Both the position numbers and the translations under genes were made by a program. A stretch of DNA of 64,000 nt. Source: Rhodospirillales bacterium. Its GTDB lineage: Bacteria > Pseudomonadota > Alphaproteobacteria > Rhodospirillales > WMHbin7. The stretch is from NCBI GenBank assembly GCA_016215555.1, contig JACRJC010000018.1, positions 78,054-142,053 of the forward strand. The letters are read 5' to 3'. How positions within the stretch are numbered: position 1 is the first letter of the stretch; every line of letters starts with the position of its first letter. The notes beneath the pieces are model-generated. The model ran no database searches. It had not been told where the DNA came from and worked only from the letters and a program-made list of their open reading frames with translations. This document shows, piece after piece, positions 37,517 to 46,500 of this stretch.

Positions 37517-37731
37517 CGCACATCCCCATTTTCCGAGGTTGAGCGGCGCTGACGGCTGGCGAACCAGGAATCAAGACTTGCCATGTCGTACAGCACGACC
37601 TTGCGGCCCGCCTTGGAATAGGCCGGGCCATCGCCGCGAAGGCGCATCTTGGCAAGGGTTGAGGTCGAGAGGCCGAGGTACTCCGCCGCCTCGGGCGCTC
37701 GCATTTTGCGAGAGTGGTTTGGCTGGGGCAT
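37513..37731 (-). CDS. AlpA/excisionase-like MerR-type HTH protein
   Basis: This 72-residue DNA-binding protein has a winged helix of the AlpA/HTH_17 type: RAPEAAEYLGLSTSTLAKMR, then LRGDGPAYSKAGRKVVLYDM, then ASLDSWFASRQ. Such proteins act as excisionase or as activators of integrase in integrated elements. It is encoded in the tRNA-Phe element upstream of rep. The perfect inverted repeat at 37737-37780 lies right before its start and may be its operator. Confidence 0.82.
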   Translation of the reverse strand: MPQPNHSRKMRAPEAAEYLGLSTSTLAKMRLRGDGPAYSKAGRKVVLYDMASLDSWFASRQRRSTSENGDVR

Positions 37732-37736
37732 TGTCT

Positions 37737-37780
37737 GTCATCTCCATGAATCATGCGGTCATGCCGCGAATGGAGATGAC
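37737..37780. promoter_or_regulatory. Perfect inverted repeat before the AlpA-like gene
   Basis: GTCATCTCCAT (37737-37747) and ATGGAGATGAC (37770-37780) are exact inverted copies. An inner GCGG/CCGC pair lies between them (37755-37767). They sit just upstream of the minus-strand ATG at 37731. An operator for the AlpA-like protein is likely. A terminator for the gene at 37841 is the alternative, but no T run follows. Confidence 0.5.
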
Positions 37781-37840
37781 GGTAGGGGGATTAAAATTGG
37801 TCCGGCAGGTGTCTAAATTATTTTGGACAGGTTGACAGGC

Positions 37841-38767
37841 CTAGGAAATTCCCAGTGCGGCCATATCCATTTGGGTCAACGGAGGATACGGAACCTCGAC
37901 AGGTTTGGTTTCAAAGTTTTCTGGAAAACGCCACATATCGCTTGGGTCAAGAAGCGGTTTACCAATCGCCCTTCTGCCATGCGCGTAAACCTGCGTGGCG
38001 TCGATACCTATCTGCCGAGCGTAAGACGCGACAATCATCATTTCTTCTTGCAGCCTCGAATATTCAACGAAAAAGCGGGCTGCGCATTCTCCAAACTCAT
38101 TCGTAAGGAAGGCTGCCTTTTCATCCTGGCTCATATCGGAACATTGGCGCTCCTTGAGATAGGCCTGTTGTGTTTCGTATATCTCGTTTAGCTCTTGAAG
38201 GTCCTCGTCGCTCATTGCCTCATCGCTGTCTATAACCATCTCTTCCTCAAATGATTTGTCAGAAACCGTTTCGCCAAAGGGACGAAAGGCTTGTTCAAGG
38301 GCAGGCATACGTAATTTGAAAGCCAGTTGGAGAGGAGCAATGGATTTGTACTCTCGCCAAGCCGCCTTCAGGCTGGCTCTTGAAGTTGGTAAATCCGTGC
38401 CATTGTGGCGCCACTGAAGAACCGGGTTTGTCTTCTCCAGGCTTGCATGCTTGGGTGCATAGCGATGAAGAGCCATCGCTACCTCTAAAATTTCACCTGC
38501 GAGCCTACGCCCAGGATCGAAGCGCTCAACAAGTTTATCCAGCTTTAGAGGAAACTTGGAGGCCGAGCCAACAATTTTGATAAGTTGATGTTGATCTTCA
38601 GGGGCAAATTTTATGAGTCCTGCACTTGCAAATGAGGAAACAACGTATTTCGTACTTCCCTTGATGATAAAGGACTGCTTTGATTCGTCAGATGGATAGC
38701 TGATGGCTGAGGCCATTGCTGCAAACGTGGAGATCACGTCTAAGTTTTTAGCCTGAAGAATGGGCAT
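37841..38767 (-). CDS. Hypothetical protein of the integrated element
   Basis: The 308-residue product is not recognised. It is mainly helical, with no signal peptide or membrane helix. An N-terminal region (NLDVISTFAAMASAISYPSD) includes a segment SSFASAGLIKFAPEDQHQLI that could pack as a small winged or helical domain. An acidic stretch EEEMVIDSDEAMSDEDLQEL lies near residues 175-195. Codon use and GC are lower than in the chromosome around the element. It lies between the AlpA-like gene and the integrase on the same strand. Confidence 0.6.
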   Translation of the reverse strand: MPILQAKNLDVISTFAAMASAISYPSDESKQSFIIKGSTKYVVSSFASAGLIKFAPEDQHQLIKIVGSASKFPLKLDKLVERFDPGRRLAGEILEVAMALHRYAPKHASLEKTNPVLQWRHNGTDLPTSRASLKAAWREYKSIAPLQLAFKLRMPALEQAFRPFGETVSDKSFEEEMVIDSDEAMSDEDLQELNEIYETQQAYLKERQCSDMSQDEKAAFLTNEFGECAARFFVEYSRLQEEMMIVASYARQIGIDATQVYAHGRRAIGKPLLDPSDMWRFPENFETKPVEVPYPPLTQMDMAALGIS

Positions 38768-38869
38768 GACACATGCCTCTCGCTCATGCGTTTGGACTTC
38801 CCTAGCGCATATACCGATTCGCCTATAAGTGGCAAATGGTTTGTCGAATTGACTTGGAAGGAAATGAGT

Positions 38870-40081
38870 TCAAGCTCGATTCTTTGGAAATTCCACCACA
38901 TCCGCGCTGGGGCCGCTCATTCCCATGGAATCCGCTATCTTGCCCGCGATGGTAGCCGCTGCAGCCTTTAAGGGATCGGATGCCAGATGCGAATAGCGCA
39001 TCGTGGTAACGGCCTGGGTATGGCCGAGCAATTTGCCGATGATCGGCAAGCCAAGGCCAGAGCATGCCGCGACACTGGCGAAGGCGTGACGCAGATCATG
39101 AAGACGCAAGCCATCTAATCCCGCTGCATTGCGGATGCGCTGCCAAGGCCGTTGAATGCCGATCATGTGCGACTTCTCCAGCTCGCCGCAAATGACATAG
39201 GGGTTGTCTGCCTCCCTCGGCAGATCGGCAAGGACCTGAAGTGCAGGCGGGGGAAGGTGAACCGTCTTGCGGCCTGTCTTCGAATCGGGCAAGCGGACTT
39301 CTGCCCGCTCCATGTCGATCCATTCCCACTTCATGGTTTGCACTTCGCCAAGCCGCGCTCCCGTGAAGACCAGCAGCTTGATAAGGGCCACGGCATAGGG
39401 CGATTCCTTGCTGGTGGCGAGCGCTTCTCCCAGGCGGGCCAATTCCTCGCCGGAAAGCATGCGCTCGCGGGCGTGTTCCTTGTATCGCTCGACATGCCTT
39501 GCCGGGTTGCTGCTGTCTTGCCGCTCACCGACCCGTTCGGCAAAAGTGAATAGCGCCGATACCAGGGCCAGCACCCGGTTTGCCTGATAGGGGGTGGCGC
39601 TCATCGAAGTGTGCAGCTTCATCACATCCTGGCGGGTGACATCGGCCACCTTCTTTTGCCCAATCTCGGGCACGATGAACTGGTTGAGCAGATAGTCGTA
39701 TTGCTTGGCGGTTGCGGGCTTGCGCTTGGCTTCGGCATGCTCGGTTATGAAGCGCTCGCCCAATTCCTTGACGGTGGGGGTAGCCCGATGGGCCATGCGG
39801 TTTCCCGCCGGGTCCTGCCCATCGCGGACCAAGCCAAGCAGGCGCTCGGCTTCCTTACGGGCCGAATCCGGGGACCAGGGCGAGCCATGCTTGCCTATGG
39901 TGAACTTGCGAAGCGGGGCATTGCGGCCACTGCCAGCCCGATAATGAAGGATGTAGGTTTTAACCCCGCTGGAACGGATTCGCAGTCCAAAGCCCTTAAC
40001 TTCCGTGTCCCACAGGGTTTCCTCCCCGTTTTCAGGGGGCTGCAACATATCGACCGACCGCTTTGTGATCTTGCCCTGCAT
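38870..40081 (-). CDS. Tyrosine-type site-specific integrase
   Basis: This 403-residue phage-type integrase likely inserts and excises the element at tRNA-Phe. The N-terminal arm-binding domain (TEVKGFGLRIRSSGVKTYIL) is of the DUF4102 type. A SAM-like core domain comes next (TVKELGERFITEHAEAKRKP, then TAKQYDYLLNQFIVPEIGQK). The catalytic domain has Arg in FTGARLGEVQTMKW, HxxR in LHDLRHAFASVA, GHTQAVTTMRYSHL with the second histidine and the nucleophile Tyr. The frame is open from 40162, but the ATG at 40081 gives the usual N-terminus. It lies 160 bp from attR. Confidence 0.92.
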   Translation of the reverse strand: MQGKITKRSVDMLQPPENGEETLWDTEVKGFGLRIRSSGVKTYILHYRAGSGRNAPLRKFTIGKHGSPWSPDSARKEAERLLGLVRDGQDPAGNRMAHRATPTVKELGERFITEHAEAKRKPATAKQYDYLLNQFIVPEIGQKKVADVTRQDVMKLHTSMSATPYQANRVLALVSALFTFAERVGERQDSSNPARHVERYKEHARERMLSGEELARLGEALATSKESPYAVALIKLLVFTGARLGEVQTMKWEWIDMERAEVRLPDSKTGRKTVHLPPPALQVLADLPREADNPYVICGELEKSHMIGIQRPWQRIRNAAGLDGLRLHDLRHAFASVAACSGLGLPIIGKLLGHTQAVTTMRYSHLASDPLKAAAATIAGKIADSMGMSGPSADVVEFPKNRA

Positions 40082-40117
40082 GGCGGAAACCCCTTGAAAT
40101 AGCGCCTTCGATGATAC

Positions 40118-40137
40118 GGGTATCACCAGGGTATCAC
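40118..40137 (+). repeat. Tandem GGGTATCAC motif near attR (candidate integrase arm site)
   Basis: GGGTATCACCAGGGTATCAC holds two copies 11 bases apart. It matches the motif at 27386-27403 in sequence, spacing and orientation. It lies just upstream of the integrase start and 106 bases inside attR. It could serve both recombination and control of the integrase gene. Confidence 0.5.
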
Positions 40138-40243
40138 AAGAATGAAAATATGCGGCATGCACCGGAACGGTGACGCTTACTAACTAACTGTTATTTCCTA
40201 TAATATGCCAGCAGAGGAACCCAGCGGAACCCATCTACACTAA

Positions 40244-40293
40244 ACTGAAAATCGCAGTGTCGCTGGTTCGATTCCGGCCCTGGGCACCATTTT
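40244..40293 (+). other. attR: duplicate of tRNA-Phe 3' end
   Basis: These 50 bases are identical to 27269-27318. No tRNA 5' half precedes them, so this is not a functional tRNA. It marks the right boundary of the element. Confidence 0.92.
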
Positions 40294-40397
40294 CCTCGCA
40301 ACATATTGTTTGAAATAAGCCGGTTAGGCCATATGAAAGGGCGTAAAAACCCTACTTGGATTGAGAAAGAATAAATTTTTAAGAGAATTCACGGGCC

Positions 40398-40413
40398 TGT
40401 GATCATCGTCACA
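40398..40413. promoter_or_regulatory. CRP-type operator upstream of the giant FecR/RTX gene
   Basis: TGTGATCATCGTCACA is an exact TGTGA-N6-TCACA palindrome, the consensus of CRP sites. It lies in the 303-bp gap between attR and the GTG at 40597. A TATAAA sequence follows at about 40435. The rest of the gap shows no gene. Site position would suit activation by a CRP-type protein with cAMP, though alphaproteobacterial regulators may differ. Confidence 0.6.
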
Positions 40414-40596
40414 GTGTCGATTTGCGTCGAAAGCGTATAAAATTGCCTTGGATGTGAACGGTCGATTAGCTATTCTGTCTCGGATCGCAACATCCAGCGT
40501 AGCGACAACAAAAGCGGCCAAAAAACGGCTCTGGGGGAAGGGTGACGGCGATCATGCCGATGCCCGGAGGGTCGGGCTGTTTGCAGGAGACGGGAC

Positions 40597-43500
40597 GTGT
40601 TGGATTCGGCGAAGCTGGCCACAGGCCATGGATCGGTTCAAGTAGAAGGCGTGACCGCGCCCAAACAGGCTTTCGTTCTTGAAAAGCCCGATCTGCTGAT
40701 CGACGCCCAGCCCGGTCACGGTCTGGTCGTTCCCGAAGGATTCTCGATCACCGAAGCCGACTATGTGCGCATGGGGCCCGATCTGGTCCTGGTGGCGCCC
40801 GACGGCACCACCTTGCTGGTGCGCGGCTATTTCACCATTGAAGACGCGCCCGACTTGGTCGGCGCCGATGGGGCTCTGATTCCCGGCGATCTGGCCTTGA
40901 AGCTGGCCGGCCCCTTGTCGCCCGGCGACCTGGCCCAGGCCGGCGCCAAAACCGCGCAGCAGGCGATTGGCCGCGCCGACACTTTGAACGGCAATGTCAC
41001 GGTCGTCCATGCCGATGGCACCAAGGGCGTCCTGCACAAGGGCGATCCGATCTATCAGGGCGACATTCTGCAGACCGAAAAGGGCGGCTCGATCGGCATG
41101 CTGTTCATGGACGGCACCACGATGGCCCTGGGCGGCAACGGACGCCTGGTGCTGGACGAGATGGTCTATGACGCCGCCACGCAGACCGGCAAGTCGGCCT
41201 TCTCGCTGGTGCAGGGCAGTTTCTCGTTCGTTTCGGGCCAGATCGCCAAATCGGCGCCCGACGCCGCCTCCATCCGCACGCCGGTGGCCACCATCGGCAT
41301 CCGCGGCACGCTGGGCTCGGGCGGCTACGTGCCCGGATCGGGGCTGACGGTGGCCTTGCTGCCCGAAGGCAGCGGCAATGGTGAAGTGGTGGGCGAACTG
41401 GTCCTCTACAATCAGGGCGGCACGCAAACCATCAACAGCCCCAATATGGGCACGCAGATTCAAACCCAATTCTCGGCCCCGCCGCCGCCCATTCTGCTGA
41501 ATGTCGGACAGATCACCGCCAATTTCGGACAGGTGCTGCAAAATCTGGCCTCGATCCAGGGAACGCAAAGCGCCACCTCGGTGGTGCAGATCATCGTCCA
41601 GCAGGGCCAGGCGCAGAATGTGCAGCCCGGCGACATAAACAGCCAGGCCGGGCAAGTGCCGCAGAACGTCATTATCGCCATCCAGCCTGTCTCGTCGAAT
41701 CCCCAGCAGGAGGCCCTGAACAAGGCCGCCCAGGAGGTCATCGACAAGCTGATCAAAAGCGACGCCACGATCGAGAAGGCGCTGGAAGTCGGCATCAAGG
41801 AAATCATCAAGGCCGAGGAGGCGTTGAAGAAGGGCGACAAGCCGATTGAGGAAATCCTGAAGGACCTCAAGGAAGTCAAGATCGAGAAAATCGAGAAGGT
41901 CGAGCATACGAAGGAGCAGATCGTCGCCCAATCCGAAACGCCGGTCACCATGCCTCCCGTAACTGCCGCACCGACGGCGGCGCCGACGCTGGCGCCGACG
42001 GAGGCGCCGACGGTCGAAGCGACGGTGGCCCCGACGGTCGAGGCGACGGTGGCCCCGACCTCGCCGCCGGAAACCCCGGCCCCGACCACGGCCCCCGAAC
42101 CGCTATCCTATGCAGGCACCGTCGTCGATGGCTATATCTCGGGCGCCACCGTCTATCTCGATGTCAACGACAACGAGATCTATGACGAAGGCGTCGATCC
42201 GTCCGCCACCACCGCCCCGGACGGCAGCTATACGTTTTCGACCACCGAAACATCGGGCACCGTCTATGTCTATGGCGGCACCGACATGTCCACCAATCTT
42301 GCCCTGACCGGCACGCTGAAAGCGCCGCTGGGCTCGGATGTGGTGACGCCGCTGACCACGCTGGTAAGCGCCATGATGGAAAGCGGCGGGTTAAGCAAGG
42401 AAGCCGCGGTGACGCAGGTGGCGGCGATGCTGGGCATTCCAGCCGGCACCGATTTGCTGAATACCGATCCGGTGGCCGACGCCAGCGCCAATCCCGACTT
42501 GCTGAAGGCCTCGATGATGGTCCAAAGCATGGTCGTGATGGCCGCCAATCTGCTGCAGGGCGCCGGCGCGCCCTCGGCTGGCGCCGCCGCCGAGACCGTG
42601 TTCGCCACCCTGGCCACCCAGTTGCAGAACGCCTATGACCTCGCGCCGGGCACGCCGGTCGATTTCACCACGAACAACATCGCTATCACGGCGCTGGTAG
42701 TAAATGCCGCCGCCGCCTTGCCGACGCCGATTCTCACCAATACGGGCAATCTGGCCAATGTCCTGGCTGACGCCGCCACGGCCATGGTCGAGTTCAACGC
42801 CCTGATCGATGCCGCCAGCGGCGCGGACCTTGTGGAAGAGGCTTCCAATGCCGCCCGTGCGGCCCAGGAACAGGGCGCCGCCGCCCTGAAAAGCTCGGGC
42901 GGCAGCGGTACGCCGCCCTCGATCACGCCGTCCGATCTGGTCGGCAACACCTTCATGATGCATGCGGGCGCGACCGATACCATTTCCGTCGATGGAGCCT
43001 CGGCGGAAACCATCGCGTTGGTGGGGGCTGCGGAAACTGGCGATACAGTGACCGACACCACCGGCGGCGACGCCATCTTGAAGCTGGACAATGCCGTCAA
43101 CACGCTGACGGTCAGCAATCTTTACAGCGTCCACCTCAATCCGGATTCGGGGGGCAAGGCCCAGAATCTGTCGCTTTCCAACGTCGCTTCGGTCATGGGC
43201 ACGACCGGCGACGACGTTCTTCAGATTAGCGGCACGACGGCACAGTTGGCCGGTCTTGACGTCTATCTCGAAGGCGGCAACGACACGCTGACCCTGTCCA
43301 ATGTCGGCGGCGCCATGCATTTGAGCGGCGGCGGCGGACTCTCCGACACCTTGGTTTTCAACACCAGCGCCAATATGACCTTATCGCTGACGTCCGGAAC
43401 CATTAACGACGGCGGCAACGGCGCCACCATGTCCGGCTTCGAGAATCTTACTACCGGTTCGGGCAACGACATTTTGACCGGCAATGCCAGCGACAATCTG

Positions 43501-46500
43501 CTGCAGGGCGGTTCTGGTGACGATACTTTCTTCGGCGGTCTGGGCAACGATACGTTTGATGGCGGCGCGAACACAGATACGCTGTCCTACATTCTCTATG
43601 GCGCGGGCCTGACCATCGATCTGGCGGGTGGCGAGGCCGACGACGGCACGGGCGCAGATATTATCTCCAATATCGAGAATGTCATCGGCACCAATCAGGG
43701 CGACAGCATCATCGGTTCCAGCGGCGCCAACAGCTTGGATGGCGGGCTGGGCGGCGACACGTTTGCCGGCGGCGCCGGCGACGACATCCTGACCGGCGGC
43801 GACGGCCTTGACCAGTTCCACTTCACGGCCTCGACCGACAGCGGAACGAAAACCATCACCGACTTCCAGCTTGGCGAAGTCATCCACTTCACCGATTTCG
43901 ACATCGCGAACATCGCCGATGGCTGCAACTCCGATGTTCCCGCCAACGGCGTCAATGTCCATTACAGCCTGGCCGACAATGCCACGACCTTGTATTTCAA
44001 CAAGGACGCCACGCTGGGCGGGGCCGACTACACCATTACGCTGGAAGGCGTTCATCTGACCAGCAACGACCTGACGACGATGAACGGCGATCTGGTCTAT
44101 GACCGCGCCCCGGTGGTGACGGCGGAAGTGCCGGACATGGCGGCGCTGACCTTCGATGGCGGTGATTTTATCACGCTTAGCGGCGCCAAAATGTTCTCGG
44201 GCGCCGACGACTTCACCATCAGCATGTGGATCAAGCCCACCGGCGACGGCGGCCTGCTTTACCGGCAGACCGGCGGGTATGTGTCCCCCGACGCGCATGG
44301 CCATCTCGGCATATCGACCTCGGTTGACGCCAACGGCAAGCTGAGTTTCGGTCTTGACGACTTCACAGCGAACGGCTGGGATACACTGTATTCCAGCAAC
44401 GGAGCCGTTACGTTGGACGAGTGGTCGCATGTGACCTTCGTCAAGGACGGTTCGACGGCCAGGATTTATGTCAACGGCATCGAGGTTGCCAGCGACGCCA
44501 TCGGCGCCAACCAGCTAGCGGCGCAGATCGGCGATTGGGCGGCCTATTTCGGCGGCAATAACGCCGGCGACTATAACGGCCAGCTTGACAGTCTGGTTGT
44601 TTATTCGACGGCGCTGGATCAAAGCGGCGTCGCCGGGTTGATGGCCGGCAACCCCGCTTCCGGCGATGCTTTCCTGGAAGAACTCTACGACTTCGACACT
44701 ACGGACGGCACCACCTATGCCGATAGCTCCGGGAACGGACGCCACCTGTCGCTTAGCGGCGCCACGGCCCCGACCGTCACAACGAGCGGTCTAGTGAGCG
44801 GCCAGATCACCGCCACCGACGCCACCCCCGGCGACACCCTGACATTTGCGCTGTTGACCGACGCGACATATGGTTCGCTCGATTTGAATTCATCGACCGG
44901 AGCCTACACCTATACGCCCAGCTATCCCTGGAGCGCCGACAGTTTCGAGGTCTCTGTCACCGACAGTTACGGCGTTGCCAGAACCATTTCTGTGGCCATT
45001 CCCGGCCTGGGCACGGTTGGTGACGACAACATCACCGGCACCAGCGGCAACGATCTGGTCAATGGCGGTTTGGGCGAGGACTATATCACCGGCGAGGGCG
45101 GCGACGACACGCTGGCCGGCGGCGGCGGCAGGGACTGGATTGAAGGCGGCGAGGGCAATGATACCTATGTGCTGAACGGCCTGGCCGGCGATGGCAACAC
45201 GATCTATATCGCCGATGCCGGCGGCGACGCCGACATCCTTGAATACGATCTTGAAGGCACCTACAGCATCGAGCGCGGCATTACGAACATCTCGCGCGAA
45301 GGCAACTCCCTGGTTTTCGATCTGTCGCAGAATTATACAGGCAGCACCTATGACGCCGGGCAGGTGAAAATCCTGGGTCAGTTCGGCGGCACTGGCGGCG
45401 CGGTCGAATACATCACCGACGGCAGCGGCGAGTCGATTTATCTGGCTACCGAAACGGTCGAGGGCGATGAGGGAACAACGCTGGTCGGCAGCGCTGGCCA
45501 GGACATGCTGGTCGGCAAGGATGAAGCCGTGCTCGAGGGCTATGACGGCGAGGACATGTTCTTTGCCGTTTCCGGCCAGACCATCGTCGGCGGCGATGGC
45601 GCCGACACCGCCGCCTTCTGGAATTTCGGCCAAGGTGTTACCGCCACGCTGGACAGTGCGGGCGATGCCGAGATCGTCTGGTCAGGTTATTGTGATGCCT
45701 ATACCGTCTATTTGCAAGGCGTCGAGAACATCGACGGCAGCTTCACCGGCGACAACGAGCTGACGGGCAATGATTCGAGCAACCGCTTCTCGGGCCACGG
45801 CTACAACAATACCTTCGATGGCGGCGAGGGCACGGATAGCGTCGATTATTCCAGCCATTACGTTAGCGACAACACGACCGGCATTTCCGTCGATCTGGGC
45901 ATCACCGATGGCAACGGCTATTCCAGCCTGACCCACAACGGCTACACCGACAAGCTGAGGAACATCGAGAATATCGAAGGCAGCGATTACAACGATGTCA
46001 TTACCGGCGACGACGTTTTGACCGGCAACGGCAACCGCATTTCCGGCGGCAAGGGCAATGACGACCTGGATGGCGGCGACGGCACCAACGACACGGTTGA
46101 CTTTTCCGACGACGTTGCCGGCGTCACCGTCAATCTGGGCTCTGGCTACAGCGGCATTGTCACGGCTACCGGCAACACGGCCATCGATGGCTGGGGTGGC
46201 GCCGATTCCGTTACGGGCTTCGAGGCGGTATCCGGCTCGGACTACAACGATATTTTGGTCGGATATGATGACGGATCGACCCGTTTCATGCCGGGCCGGG
46301 GCGACGATCTGGTTATCGGTCGTGGTTCGCATGACGAGGTCGAATATTACGACAGCACCGATTCCGCGAAGGACAATTACGGGCTTGGCGGCATCACGGT
46401 CTATCTGAACAACAGTGGCTATGCCTATGCGGATGCTGCCGGAACCGATATTTTCATCGCCGATCCCTGGGGCGGTCAAGACAGGCTGTACGGAATCGCG

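Larger units (their letters stand above)
27269..40293. mobile_element. Integrative element in tRNA-Phe carrying kdpFABCDE, Rep and integrase
   Basis: The element of about 13 kb is defined by 50-bp identical direct repeats (attL 27269-27318, attR 40244-40293), one of which is the 3' end of tRNA-Phe. A tyrosine integrase (38870-40081) lies next to attR. Within are an AlpA/Xis-like regulator, a rolling-circle-type Rep with a hairpin region, two unknown genes and the full Kdp cassette, whose last gene stops about 100 bp from attL. Tandem GGGTATC motifs lie inside both ends. No conjugation genes are seen, so it would need outside help to transfer. Loss of the element would restore a single tRNA 3' end. 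Confidence 0.85.

Noticed and set aside
40082..40162. N-terminal extension of the integrase to 40162
   Set aside because: The added residues would overlap the tandem GGGTATC motifs and have no family match. The ATG at 40081 gives the usual start.
40244..40293. Second tRNA-Phe gene
   Set aside because: Only the 3' part from the anticodon loop is present. No acceptor 5' half or D arm precedes it, so it is an attachment site, not a tRNA.
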